Assembly: GCF_024298965.1 (NCBI RefSeq) | Contig: NZ_CP085193.1 | Location: 10,912,001-10,976,000, forward strand | Length of the DNA: 64,000 bases | Direction: 5' to 3' | DNA from: Streptomyces rapamycinicus NRRL 5491 | GTDB lineage: Bacteria; Actinomycetota; Actinomycetes; Streptomycetales; Streptomycetaceae | Shown: positions 18,312 through 26,927 of the stretch, in pieces | How the letters are laid out: each line of letters opens with the position of its first letter | Numbering within the stretch: the stretch's first letter is position 1 | The notes under the pieces: generated by a model | The model's database searches: none | Told to the model about the DNA's origin: nothing | The model's input: the letters and a program-made list of their open reading frames with translations, nothing else | Made by a program: the position numbers and the translations under genes

Positions 18312-19835
18312 TCAGCCATAGGACAGGTTGGAGCAGGGGTCGTCGTCGGCGGAGCGGGCGTCGTCGGCCACGTGGGAGGACGGCGTGGACGGCGCGGAGG
18401 GCGCGGCGGGCGTGGAGGCGTCGGGGGAGGGCGCGGTGAGGTACGTGCGTCCCAGGGTGAGGCTGATGCCCGGGGTGGTGGCGGGGCGCAGTCCGGCGCC
18501 GGGGAAGAGCCGGGCCACGGTCTGCGCCCGGTCCCGCTCACCGGGGCCGTAGCCGACCGCGGTGGTGGCGTGGTCCTGAGTGTCGGCGTTCGTGGCACCG
18601 GTCACGGTGAAGCCATGCGTCCTGAGCGTGTCCGCGGCGCGTGCGGCGAGGCCCGGGGCGGTGGTGCCGTTGTAGACGGTCACGCTGATGCCCGCGCCCG
18701 ACACGGTGGACGTGGCACTCGGCGTGGCGGGGTCCCGGGGTTCGTCCTTCTTCCCGCCGGCCGACTTCCCGTCGATGGTGCGGTCGGCCCTGATGTCCGC
18801 CCAGAGCCCGTCGGCGTCGGGGTGGACGATGGCGACCCGTTCGCCCTGGTAGCGCCAGGGGATGGTGACGAACTTGGTGTTGTGCAGATCGATGTCCTTC
18901 ATCGACATGGCGAAGGACATCAGCTTCTTCGCGGAGCCGAGCCCCGGGTCCACGGTCATGGACTTGGTGGCCGCGTCCGCCAGCGGATACAGCGTGGTCG
19001 GGTCGATTCCCCGGCTCTTCACCTTCTTGAGCAGGGCGGAGATGAACGCCTGCTGCCGCCGTATGCGCCCGATGTCGGAGCCGTCGCCGATCCCGTGGCG
19101 GATGCGCACGTAGTCCAGCGCCTTCTGCCCGGAGACCGTCTGGACCCCCTTGCTGAAGATGCGCTTGCCGCGGGTGGACCGGCTGGGGCTCAGATCGCGT
19201 TCGTAGACGTCCTGGGGCACGCACACCTGGACGCCGCCGACCGCGGAGGTCATCCGGGAGAAGCCCTCGAAGTCGATGACGACGGTGTGGTCCATGCGCA
19301 GCCCGGTCAGCTTCTCGACGGTGTTCTGGGTGCAGGCCGGATTGCCCTGGGCGGTCTCGCCCACGGAGAACGCCGAGTTGAACATGGCGTTCCGCTGCGT
19401 CCTGGTCCATGAGCCGTCCGGCAACCGGCACGGCGGGATGTCGACCAGGGTGTCGCGGGGTATCGACACCCCGACCGCGTGCTTGCCATCGGCGTAGACG
19501 TGCAGCAGCAAGGCGGTGTCCGAGCGACCCACGTCTCCGGTGCCGCCGCCCAGCTTGCTGTTGTCGCCCGACCGGGTGTCCGAGCCGATGACCAGCACGT
19601 TCTGACCGGCGGCGTTTCCCTCCGGCCGGTTGTCGGAGAGGCCGTCCGACCCGAAGGTGGTGATGTTCCCGTTCAGCTTGAAGTAGAGCCAGCCCACTCC
19701 GCCGCCCAGCAGCACGAGGAACGACACCACGATCACCAGGGCGATCCGCAGCGGGCGGCGCCCCTTGCGCTGCCGCCTCGCGTCCGTCCGTTCCGCGGTG
19801 CCGCTCCCCGTAGTCTCCCCGTCTCTGCCTGTCAT
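18312..19835 (-). CDS. LCP (LytR-CpsA-Psr) family cell-wall ligase with LytR_C domain
   Basis: This 507-residue membrane-anchored enzyme has a short basic cytoplasmic N-terminus and one transmembrane helix at about residues 29-52. The extracellular LCP domain has V-L-V-I-G-S-D-T-R-S-G-D near 90, S-D-T-A-L-L-L and S-I-P-R-D-T-L-V-D near 135, with Arg/Asp residues that bind polyprenyl pyrophosphate and Mg2+. A LytR_C domain follows after a linker near residue 370 (S-V-T-V-Y-N-G-T). LCP enzymes transfer teichoic acid or other glycopolymers from lipid carriers to peptidoglycan. The gene is monocistronic on the visible evidence. The start at 19835 is followed by a typical basic N-terminus. Confidence 0.92.
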   Translation of the reverse strand: MTGRDGETTGSGTAERTDARRQRKGRRPLRIALVIVVSFLVLLGGGVGWLYFKLNGNITTFGSDGLSDNRPEGNAAGQNVLVIGSDTRSGDNSKLGGGTGDVGRSDTALLLHVYADGKHAVGVSIPRDTLVDIPPCRLPDGSWTRTQRNAMFNSAFSVGETAQGNPACTQNTVEKLTGLRMDHTVVIDFEGFSRMTSAVGGVQVCVPQDVYERDLSPSRSTRGKRIFSKGVQTVSGQKALDYVRIRHGIGDGSDIGRIRRQQAFISALLKKVKSRGIDPTTLYPLADAATKSMTVDPGLGSAKKLMSFAMSMKDIDLHNTKFVTIPWRYQGERVAIVHPDADGLWADIRADRTIDGKSAGGKKDEPRDPATPSATSTVSGAGISVTVYNGTTAPGLAARAADTLRTHGFTVTGATNADTQDHATTAVGYGPGERDRAQTVARLFPGAGLRPATTPGISLTLGRTYLTAPSPDASTPAAPSAPSTPSSHVADDARSADDDPCSNLSYG

Positions 19836-19967
19836 GCGCGTCCTTCGTCCGGCGGCTGTTCGGAAGAGAAGACGATCGATGCTGGCCTGAGGTTCTATCG
19901 ATACGCAAGGGCATGTTTTACAGCGTGTGGTACGACACGTCCCCGCGGTGCCGGAGGGGCGGGGCGG

Positions 19968-20615
19968 TCAGCGGGCCAGGGAGACGGCGAACGGCCGGAA
20001 TCCATGGCGGCGCAGCACATGGGGAACCAGCAGTACGAGGGCTTCGGTGGCACGGGCGGTGGTGATGTCGCCGAGGTCCTCGGTCCACTCGGGCTTCCAG
20101 CCGAGGTCGGCGAGGAGGCCCGCGGTGATGGCCTTGGCGTCCGCGTCGTCGCCCGAGAGATAGACGGTGGGCGGCGTGGACAGCTCGGCGGGGGCGGTCA
20201 TGACCGGGAAGAGCATGGTGTTGAGGGTCTTGACCACCCGGGTCGCGGGCAGGGCCCGCTGGAGCCGCTCGGCCAGGCTGCTGCCGGGGTAGCACAGGTC
20301 CGAGGGGAGCCCGTCGGGCGTGTGGCGGGCAGCGTTGGAGACATCGATGAGGATCTTGCCCGCCAGCTCGGTGCTGAGGGCGGAGAGGCGTTCCAGGGCG
20401 GTGTCGCCCGGGGTGGCGTTGATGACGATGTCGGTGGTGGCGGCGGTGGTGCGCTGGTCGGCGTGGCGCAGCTCCGGAACGGCGCCGGTCCCGTCGGCCG
20501 GGGTCTCCTGGGGCGGCTGCCGGTGGCCGAGGGTGATCTGGTGGCCGGCGGTGGCGAGTGTGCGGGCGAGGCCGCTGCCGACGCGTCCGGTGCCGAGGAT
20601 GCCGATGCTGGTCAT
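19968..20615 (-). CDS. NADPH-dependent F420 reductase-like oxidoreductase
   Basis: This 215-residue protein opens with I-G-I-L-G-T-G-R-V-G-S-G-L-A, a dinucleotide-binding fold of the F420:NADP oxidoreductase / pyrroline-carboxylate reductase superfamily. G-H-R-Q near 32 is a likely NADP 2'-phosphate contact. I-V-I-N-A-T-P-G-D and K-T-L-N-T-M follow as in Fno-like proteins. AAGGAG is about 10 bases upstream. It starts 30 bases after the inositol-phosphatase-like gene ends, so they probably form one operon. Whether it uses F420 is unknown; many relatives are F420-independent. Confidence 0.75.
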   Translation of the reverse strand: MTSIGILGTGRVGSGLARTLATAGHQITLGHRQPPQETPADGTGAVPELRHADQRTTAATTDIVINATPGDTALERLSALSTELAGKILIDVSNAARHTPDGLPSDLCYPGSSLAERLQRALPATRVVKTLNTMLFPVMTAPAELSTPPTVYLSGDDADAKAITAGLLADLGWKPEWTEDLGDITTARATEALVLLVPHVLRRHGFRPFAVSLAR

Positions 20616-20645
20616 ACGAGTGAACTCCTTGCCGGGGGCGGGTGG

Positions 20646-21473
20646 TCAGGCGATGGGCGACAGGACGGAGACGGCCTCGGCGTGGATGCCGGGGGCGGTG
20701 GCCAGGAAGTCACCGGCGGCCAGGTCCCAGGGATTGCCCCGGGTGTCGGTGACGGTGCCACCGGCCTCGGCGACCAGCAGCGCGCCGGCCACCAGACCCG
20801 AGCGCACATCGGAGAACTGCCAGAACGCGTCCATGCGCCCGGCGGCCACATGGATCAGCTGGAGGGTGGCGGGCACGGAGACCCGGACGACGAGGCCGTG
20901 GATCAGCATCCGGGTGACCGACGTGCCGATCCGGTGGAAGGTGTGCTCGTCCTCGCCCGGCCGGGCCTGGCCCGTGCCGACCAGGGCCGCGCCCAGGTCC
21001 GTCTTGGCCGACACCCGCAGGGGAGCTCCGTTCAGCCGGGCGCCGTGACCGGCCACCGCGGTGTACCAGTCGCCGGTCAGCGGAAGGTGGACGACGGTGA
21101 GCACCGGGTGGTTGTCGCGGACGAGGGTGGCGGTCACGGCCCAGTCGGACATGCCGTGCACATGGTTGATGTTGCCCTCGGCCGGGTCGACGATCCACCA
21201 CTCGCCCGGCGGCAGCGCACCGCCCTCCAGCTCGTCCTCGGCCCAGCGCGCACCGGGCCTGGCGGCCATCAGCGGCTCCTTCAGGACGTCCAGCACCGCG
21301 TCGTCGTTGGCGTGGATCTCCGCGACGATCTCGTCCAGCGCCACCCCGCGGACGTGTCGGGTGTGGCGCTCCCGCAGCAGGTCCCCCGCGGTGCGGACGG
21401 CCTCGGTGACCCGGGTGAGCAAGGTGGCGTCGAGGCCGGTTTCGGAGGTGGTGGTGCCGGTGGACGTGGACAT
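20646..21473 (-). CDS. Inositol monophosphatase family protein with altered metal motif
   Basis: This 275-residue protein starts at the ATG at 21473 with GGGAG upstream. The fold markers are W-A-E-D-E-L-E-G-G near residue 76, W-I-V-D-P-A-E-G-N-I-N-H near 88 and a C-terminal G-A-L-L-V-A-E-A-G-G. In standard family members the second block is D-P-[IL]-D-G-T and supplies two metal-binding aspartates; here D-G-T is replaced by E-G-N. A catalytic glutamate could still bind metal, so activity is possible but the substrate may differ. It is first in a two-gene operon with the NADPH oxidoreductase. Confidence 0.8.
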   Translation of the reverse strand: MSTSTGTTTSETGLDATLLTRVTEAVRTAGDLLRERHTRHVRGVALDEIVAEIHANDDAVLDVLKEPLMAARPGARWAEDELEGGALPPGEWWIVDPAEGNINHVHGMSDWAVTATLVRDNHPVLTVVHLPLTGDWYTAVAGHGARLNGAPLRVSAKTDLGAALVGTGQARPGEDEHTFHRIGTSVTRMLIHGLVVRVSVPATLQLIHVAAGRMDAFWQFSDVRSGLVAGALLVAEAGGTVTDTRGNPWDLAAGDFLATAPGIHAEAVSVLSPIA

Positions 21474-21688
21474 GAGTGCTCCCGCGAATGGTGAGAGAGA
21501 AGGGGAGGCTTGGCGCGCGCTTCGCCGTCTGTGTCTCGACCGTAGGCACCCCTCACCGATGACGGCAATTGCACATATGGCACGGCTGGGTTTACCCGCG
21601 TGCAATCGAGGACGGCGGGCCGACAAGCGAAACCGCCCGGGCCGAAGCGTTCGCTTCGGCCCGGGCGGTTCGCCGGGTGGCGGCGTGG

Positions 21689-23083
21689 TCAGCCGACGGC
21701 GGGGACGGGTTCGCGGGGCGATCCCGCCGGTTCCTCGGGAACGAGGTCGTCGGCGGCCGTGTCATCGGGGTTGAAGGGCAGGTCGCCCCGGAGCACCGCC
21801 CGGGTCCGCGCCTCGTCCAGCTGCCCCTCCCAGCGGGCCACGGCCAACGTGGCGACACCATTGCCCACCAGGCTGGTCAGGGCCCGCGCCTCGGACATGA
21901 ACCGGTCGATGCCGAAGATCAGCGCGAGGGCCGCCACCGGGACATGGGGGACGGCGCTGAGCGTGGCGGCCAGGGCGACGAAGCCCGAACCGGTCACCCC
22001 CGCCGCGCCCTTGGAGGTGAGCAGCATGACGGCGAGCATGGTCAGCTGCTGGGTGAGGCTGAGGTCGACCCCCACGGCCTGGGCGAGGAACACCGAACCC
22101 ATGGTGAGGTAGATGGCGGTTCCGTCGAGGTTGAAGGAGTACCCGGCGGGCAGCGTGATGCCCACGACCGGCTTCGAGGCGCCCGCGTGCTCCAGCTTGG
22201 CCATCATGCGCGGCAGCACCGGTTCGGTGGACGAGGTGCCGAGCACGATCAGCAGCTCCTCCTTGATGTAGCGGAGGAACGGCAGCAGGCGCAGTCCGCC
22301 CATGCGCATCACCCCGCCGAGGACCACCAGCACGAAGAAGAGCGCGGTCAGCCAGAACGAGCCGACCAGCAGCGCCAGATGGCGCAGGGTGCCCAGACCG
22401 TAGTTGCCGATGGTGAACGCCATCGAGCCGAAGGCGCCGATCGGGGCCAGCCGCATGATCCAGCGGATGAGCCGGAACAGCACCGTGGAGAGCTTCTCGA
22501 CGCCCGCGGCGATGCTCGCCCCGGCCTCGCCACTGGCCTGCAGACCGAAGCCGAACAGGACCGCCACCAACAGCACCGGCAGGATCTCCTCGCCGGTCAG
22601 CGCGGAGACGAGGGTGTCCGGAATGGTGCTCAGGATGAAGTCCGCGAAGCTCTCATGGGCCTGGGTCGCCTCGGCCGGGAGGCTGTCGGTGCTGAGGGTG
22701 GAGACATCGACGTGCAGTCCGCTGCCGGGCCGTACGACGTTGACCACGACCAGCCCGATGACCAGGGCGATGGTGGTCAGGATCTCGAAGTAGACCAGGG
22801 CCTTGAGGCTCACCCGGCCGACCGCTCTGCGGTCGCTCATGGCGGCGATGCCGTGGACGACCGTACAGAAGATGATCGGCGCGATCATCATCCTCACCAG
22901 CGCGACGAAACCGTCTCCCAGCGGTTTCAGCTCCGCCCCGAAGGAGGGCCACAGCGAACCGACGACGACCCCGGCGAGGACCGCGAGCAGGCACTGGACA
23001 TAGAGGCGGGACAGCAGCAGGCGGATGCGGCCGGGCCGGTCGGGGGCGGCGACGGTGCCCGGCGCTGCGGCGTTGCGGCTCAT
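21689..23083 (-). CDS. dctA: Dicarboxylate/H+ or Na+ symporter (DctA family)
   Basis: This 464-residue secondary transporter of the DAACS family takes up C4-dicarboxylates or related acids. Signature blocks include G-T-S-S-T-E-P-V-L-P (re-entrant hairpin 1), G-Y-S-F-N-L-D-G-T-A-I-Y (the unwound transport helix) and T-S-K-G-A-A-G-V-T-G-S-G-F (hairpin 2), with about eight hydrophobic helices. Its ATG overlaps the stop of the PrpF-like gene (ATGA at 23080-23083), giving tight co-translation. The pair plus the divergent LysR gene suggests import and isomerisation of an unsaturated or tricarboxylic acid. Confidence 0.92.
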   Translation of the reverse strand: MSRNAAAPGTVAAPDRPGRIRLLLSRLYVQCLLAVLAGVVVGSLWPSFGAELKPLGDGFVALVRMMIAPIIFCTVVHGIAAMSDRRAVGRVSLKALVYFEILTTIALVIGLVVVNVVRPGSGLHVDVSTLSTDSLPAEATQAHESFADFILSTIPDTLVSALTGEEILPVLLVAVLFGFGLQASGEAGASIAAGVEKLSTVLFRLIRWIMRLAPIGAFGSMAFTIGNYGLGTLRHLALLVGSFWLTALFFVLVVLGGVMRMGGLRLLPFLRYIKEELLIVLGTSSTEPVLPRMMAKLEHAGASKPVVGITLPAGYSFNLDGTAIYLTMGSVFLAQAVGVDLSLTQQLTMLAVMLLTSKGAAGVTGSGFVALAATLSAVPHVPVAALALIFGIDRFMSEARALTSLVGNGVATLAVARWEGQLDEARTRAVLRGDLPFNPDDTAADDLVPEEPAGSPREPVPAVG

Positions 23084-24198
23084 ACGGGGCGTCCTTCCGG
23101 GACGGGAACGAGAAGTTCGGCTCGGGCGATGCGCCGGGCGGCGCGGTGCAGCAGCACCGTGGGGGACGCGCCGTCCGGTGTGGGGACGGCTCGGGCGGTG
23201 ATGACGCCCGCGGGGGTGCCCAGCCGCAGCGTGCCGTCGGCGGTCTGCCGCGTGACGCGGTGGGCGAGGGTGCCGGGGGTCGCGGCGGCCGTCGCCAGGG
23301 CGACGGCGGAGGTGAGGCCGATCGCCGGATGCGGGGCGTGCATGGAGACCATGCGTACGGCCACGTCGTACTGGTCCTGAGTGACCGGGTGACCGTGGGT
23401 GGTGCGATATGTTACGGGGCCGCCGACGACGCCGACCTTCGGCACCGCGTGGCTGACCGGGGCGTCCTCGCGGACCAGCCCCATCGCGAGCGCCGCCTTG
23501 CGGCGCAGCACGGTGAGCGCGGGCACCACGGTGGCGAACGCGGCCAGGGATTCGGAACCGTCGAGGCCGAACGCCTTGGCGTCGAAGAGCGCGGCAGGCG
23601 CGCCCGCGTCCACGAGCGAGGCTTCGACGGGGCCGTCCGGCCCGGTCAGGGTGTCCAGGGGGCGGCCGGTGGGCAGGGCACGGCCGGTGGTCGAACCCGC
23701 CGGGTCCTGGAACCCCAGCAGGACCGGCACCCCGAGCGCGTCGGTGCCGGGCACCACGGCGGTGCCCTCGTCGGGCGCGGTCAGGCCGGGGGTGGGGATG
23801 GTGCCGGTGAGGCGGGCCCCGGTGTTCACATTGAGCATGCGGACGGTGGTGGTGTCCGAGGTGATCGGCACCAGACCGCGGTGGACGGCGTACAGCGCGA
23901 CCGCGGTGGCGCAGTTGCCGCAGTTGCTGGTCCACTCCACCCGCTCGTCGCCGATGCCCACCTGCGCGAAGGCGTAGGAGACATCGACGCCCGCCACTTC
24001 CGACAGCTGGACGATCGCGGCCTTGGAGGTGGTGGACGAGGCGCCGCCGACGCCGTCGATCTGCCGGGGGTCGGCCGCGTTGAAGGCGGCGAGCAGCAGG
24101 GTGTCGGCATCCACTCCGGTGGCCACCACATCGTGGTGGTCGAAGATCCAGCACTTGCTGGTACCCCCGCGGATCATCTCGCCCTGCAGACGCAACAC
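23080..24198 (-). CDS. PrpF/4-oxalomesaconate tautomerase family isomerase
   Basis: This 372-residue protein belongs to the PrpF (DUF453) family, with a two-domain diaminopimelate-epimerase-like fold, which moves double bonds in substrates such as aconitate or oxalomesaconate. The N-terminus G-E-M-I-R-G-G-T-S-K is diagnostic. D-G-V-G-G-A-S-S-T-T-S-K follows near residue 50, and S-N-C-G-N-C near 92 includes the likely catalytic cysteine. I chose the GTG at 24198 because GGGGAG lies 6 bases upstream and it gives the canonical family start; the ATG at 24261 would add 21 unrelated residues. First gene of the operon with dctA. Confidence 0.88.
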   Translation of the reverse strand: MLRLQGEMIRGGTSKCWIFDHHDVVATGVDADTLLLAAFNAADPRQIDGVGGASSTTSKAAIVQLSEVAGVDVSYAFAQVGIGDERVEWTSNCGNCATAVALYAVHRGLVPITSDTTTVRMLNVNTGARLTGTIPTPGLTAPDEGTAVVPGTDALGVPVLLGFQDPAGSTTGRALPTGRPLDTLTGPDGPVEASLVDAGAPAALFDAKAFGLDGSESLAAFATVVPALTVLRRKAALAMGLVREDAPVSHAVPKVGVVGGPVTYRTTHGHPVTQDQYDVAVRMVSMHAPHPAIGLTSAVALATAAATPGTLAHRVTRQTADGTLRLGTPAGVITARAVPTPDGASPTVLLHRAARRIARAELLVPVPEGRPV

Positions 24199-24302
24199 AA
24201 CGGACTCCCCATGGCCGTGGAATCGACACCCCGCCGACGGCTCCTCCGTGGGCGGTGGCATCTACGGTGTGTTACCGCAGCGTGAAGTACAATCTCGGAA
24301 AT

Positions 24303-24321
24303 CTGCATGGGTATTAAGCAG
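24303..24321. promoter_or_regulatory. Candidate LysR operator
   Basis: CTGC at 24303-24306 and GCAG at 24318-24321 form an interrupted palindrome with an 11-base AT-rich core, 24 bases before the LysR start and inside the 146-base divergent region. LysR proteins usually bind such sites to repress themselves and activate the divergent operon. Assignment is by pattern and position only. Confidence 0.4.
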
Positions 24322-24344
24322 AACTGAAGGCTTGAGGTGATGTC

Positions 24345-25304
24345 GTGCTGGACGTCCGGCGCATTCTGCTCTTCGCCGAGGTGGCCCGGCGCGGCTCCGT
24401 GACGGCCACCGCCCGCGCCCTGAACTACACACCATCAGCGGTGTCGCAGCAGGTCAGCCGACTGGAGACGGAGGCCGGCCAGCCGCTGCTGGACCGCCAC
24501 GCACGGGGTGTCACCCTCACCGACGCCGGGCGCGCCCTCGCCGACCGGGGGGAGCGGATCGCCCGTGAGCTGAAGGCCGCGGAGAGTGAGCTCGCCGACT
24601 TCGCGGGGCTCCGCGCGGGCACTCTGCGCATCGGCACCTTCCCCACCGTCGGCGCCTCGCTGCTGCCGCCCGCCGTCATCGCCTTCCGCGACACCCACCC
24701 GGACGTACGGCTGACCGTGCGCAGCGCCCGTATCGCGGGCCTGTGGTCGATGCTGGAGAGCCGGGAGATCGAGATGTCGCTGATGTGGGACTACGACTGG
24801 TGCCGCATCGACCGCGAGGACGTGGACATCACCCCGCTCCTCGACGATCCGCCCGCCCTCCTGGTCGGTGACCGCCACCCGCTGGCCACCCGTACCGACG
24901 CCACCCTCGCCGATCTCGCCGACGATTCGTGGATCACCCGTGCCGACCGCCATCCGGTGGCCGAGGCCCTGGTGCGCAGCTGCCGGGCGGTCGGCTTCGA
25001 ACCGCAGATCGCCTATGAGGCACACGACTACCAGGAGGCGCAAGGCCTGGTGGCCGCCGGTCTGGGCGTGGCGCTGGCCCCGACCCTGGCCCTGGAGGGC
25101 ATCCGCCCCGGCGTCAGCGTGCTGCCGCTGCGGCCGCCCGCGCCGGTGCGCCGGATCCTGCTCGTGCGCATGGCCGACCACGCCCTCACCCCCGCCGCCG
25201 GGGCGTTCCTCGGCTCGCTGCGGGAGAGCGCCGCGGCCCGGCGGACCGACGCGCTGGACGCGGGCGGACGGGCGGTGGTGCCGGATCCGCGCTCCGGCTC
25301 ATGA
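24345..25304 (+). CDS. LysR-family transcriptional regulator of the PrpF/DctA operon
   Basis: This 319-residue regulator has an N-terminal winged helix (R-R-I-L-L-F-A-E-V-A-R-R-G-S-V-T-A-T-A-R-A-L then S-A-V-S-Q-Q-V-S-R-L-E) and a periplasmic-binding-like effector domain from about residue 90. The start is GTG, with a short TTGAGGTGA upstream. It is divergently transcribed from the PrpF/DctA operon, the classic arrangement for an activator that senses the pathway substrate. Its 3' end nearly touches the convergent esterase gene. Confidence 0.93.
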   Translation: MLDVRRILLFAEVARRGSVTATARALNYTPSAVSQQVSRLETEAGQPLLDRHARGVTLTDAGRALADRGERIARELKAAESELADFAGLRAGTLRIGTFPTVGASLLPPAVIAFRDTHPDVRLTVRSARIAGLWSMLESREIEMSLMWDYDWCRIDREDVDITPLLDDPPALLVGDRHPLATRTDATLADLADDSWITRADRHPVAEALVRSCRAVGFEPQIAYEAHDYQEAQGLVAAGLGVALAPTLALEGIRPGVSVLPLRPPAPVRRILLVRMADHALTPAAGAFLGSLRESAAARRTDALDAGGRAVVPDPRSGS

Positions 25305-25311
25305 CGGGCTC

Positions 25312-26274
25312 TCACAGCGAGGAGATCACCCGCCTGCGGTCCTCCACGGCCCGGCGGGCGAGCCGGGAGGCGGGGGCGAGGCGGTCGTACTCATGGATGG
25401 CCCCGCTGTGCAGATGCAGTTCGGTGGGGATGTCGGCGTCGGCGAGCCGCTGGGCGTAGGTGACGGCCTCCGCACGGAAGATGTCGAGCTCTCCGACCTC
25501 GACATAGGCCGGTGCCAGGCCCTCGACGGTGGCGACGCGCGCGGGCGCCACCTGTGGCGGGACGTCGTCGGTGCCGAACGCCGCGCCCAGCAGGGCATGC
25601 CAGCCGGTCCAGTTGTCGTCCCAGGTCCAGGCCACATAGGGGGTCAGCCGGGGATCCGGGGTGAGAGTGCGGTCGTCCAGCATGGGATACAGCAGGGCCT
25701 GGCGGGCGAGCGGGACGCCCCGGTCACGGGCGAGGATCGCCACGCCCGCGGCGAGCCCGCCCCCGGCGCTGTCACCCATGACGGCGATGCGGCGGGGATC
25801 GACCCTCAGCTCGGGCGCCTGCTCGCCCAGCCAGATCAGCGCGGCGAACACATCCTCCACGGGGCCGGTGCCGGTGGCCGCGTCGGGGGCCAGACGGTAG
25901 TCCACGGACAGGAACGGCACCCCGGTGGCCTGGACGTACCCGGCGACCACGGAGTCATGGAGATCGACACTCCCGGCGATCATCCCGCCGCCATGGGCGT
26001 AGACGACCGCGGAGCCCGGCGCGGACTCGGCCTTCTCGTACCAGCGGACGAGGATCTCCGCCCCGTCCGCGGACCGCACCTTGTGCGAGGACGCCTTCAC
26101 CAGCGGATAGCCGGACGGGTACGCCGGGAGCAGTGAGGCCATCCACCGCAGCGAGGCCGTGCCCCTGGCGCGCAGCGTCCGCCAGTCGTCGCGCTCGGGC
26201 GGGGGAGTGGGGTCGCTCTGTTCCGCGAGGGCCTGGAGAACCGCGGCGAGCTCAGGGTCGAGGGTGAAGGCCAT
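25312..26274 (-). CDS. Alpha/beta hydrolase, hormone-sensitive-lipase-like esterase
   Basis: This 320-residue esterase has the oxyanion motif Y-A-H-G-G-G-M near residue 90 and the nucleophile elbow G-D-S-A-G-G-G near 157. A late acidic residue and a histidine in G-A-I-H-E-Y-D complete the triad. That set defines the HSL/family IV esterases, which hydrolyse short-chain esters. The ATG at 26274 gives M-A-F-T-L-D-P-E-L; the longer frame adds 13 arginine-rich residues. There is no signal peptide. The natural substrate is unknown. Confidence 0.88.
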   Translation of the reverse strand: MAFTLDPELAAVLQALAEQSDPTPPPERDDWRTLRARGTASLRWMASLLPAYPSGYPLVKASSHKVRSADGAEILVRWYEKAESAPGSAVVYAHGGGMIAGSVDLHDSVVAGYVQATGVPFLSVDYRLAPDAATGTGPVEDVFAALIWLGEQAPELRVDPRRIAVMGDSAGGGLAAGVAILARDRGVPLARQALLYPMLDDRTLTPDPRLTPYVAWTWDDNWTGWHALLGAAFGTDDVPPQVAPARVATVEGLAPAYVEVGELDIFRAEAVTYAQRLADADIPTELHLHSGAIHEYDRLAPASRLARRAVEDRRRVISSL

Positions 26275-26403
26275 GGTCGACTCCGTTCGAGGACGGCGGG
26301 GCCGCTGCCCCAACTGTCCTCATAGACTGCCGAGTTGCGCTCGAGGCCCGGTACAGAGGCTGGCGGCGGCCTGACGGCTGCTACGGGGTGTTTCCGGCGG
26401 ATC

Positions 26404-26562
26404 TTGCCCCTCCCCGCCCCTCCCCGCGGCATCGGTATGCGGCTCCGATATGTGGCTCCCGCCGTGTGCGGCGCTCCGCCTCCGGACTCCGGGGTCCAGG
26501 GGCGGCGAAGCCCTTGGTATCGGGAAGGGGCGGGGAGGGGAGCAGCACACCGCAGGCGTCCG
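26404..26562. repeat. Large imperfect inverted repeat, copy A of an intergenic element
   Basis: The left arm (26407-26424, alternating CCCCT/CCCCG) pairs with the right arm at 26522-26540 with about one mismatch over 18 bases. The interior holds GGACTCCGGGGTCC-type palindromes. It ends with CCGCAGGCGTC, also found at the end of copy B near 38728. Such GC hairpin elements are dispersed in Streptomyces genomes. It lies between the esterase and the TPR remnant and may act as a terminator or be a MITE-like repeat. Confidence 0.6.
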
Positions 26563-26564
26563 CC

Positions 26565-26723
26565 TCATCCGGGCCGCAGCGAGTCCCTCAGCTTCCTGGC
26601 CGCCTCGGTCTCGGCGATGTACTTGCCGGGCCCGGCCGCGCCGAGTTCCTCGTACAGCGCCACTGCCTGCTCGGCCGCGGCCAAGGCCTCCGCACGGCGC
26701 CCGTCCGCCGCACCCGAGGTCAT
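26565..26723 (-). pseudogene. Remnant of a tetratricopeptide-repeat protein gene
   Basis: The minus strand encodes about 45 residues matching the C-terminal end of Streptomyces TPR proteins: A-E-A-L-A-A-A-E-Q-A-V-A-L-Y-E-E-L, then A-A-R-K-L-R-D-S-L-R-P-G and a stop. Full-length relatives have hundreds of residues of repeats. Upstream of about 26710 the similarity stops and the DNA is short repeats, so this looks like a 3' fragment left by a deletion. A very short expressed protein starting at the ATG at 26723 (52 residues) is possible but unlikely. Confidence 0.6.
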
Positions 26724-26810
26724 TCTTCGGCCGCGCCGGGCTCCTATGATTTGTGTACCCGCTATATCACCCGATCGGGGTGCATCGTTCGCGGGTGCGG
26801 AGCCGAGGTT

Positions 26811-26858
26811 CAAGGGGGCCGGGGCTCAAGGGGGCCGGGGCTCAAGGGGCCTGGCCCC
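26811..26858. repeat. 16-base tandem repeat, about three copies
   Basis: The unit CAAGGGGGCCGGGGCT occurs at 26811-26826 and 26827-26842, with a degenerate third copy to 26858. It lies between the TPR remnant and the carboxypeptidase terminator, in a segment without genes, and suggests local slippage. Confidence 0.75.
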
Positions 26859-26865
26859 ATGCACC

Positions 26866-26900
26866 GGTGCCCCGGCCGGAACGAGTCCGGCCGGGGCACC
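26866..26900. terminator. Terminator hairpin of the D,D-carboxypeptidase gene
   Basis: A perfect 15-base-pair stem (26866-26880 with 26886-26900) and a 5-base loop ACGAG lies 27 bases beyond the carboxypeptidase stop on the minus strand. Length and GC content fit a strong actinobacterial terminator without a T-run. Confidence 0.8.
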
Positions 26901-26927
26901 GCGCTGTCGCCTCACGGGGCTTGTGGA

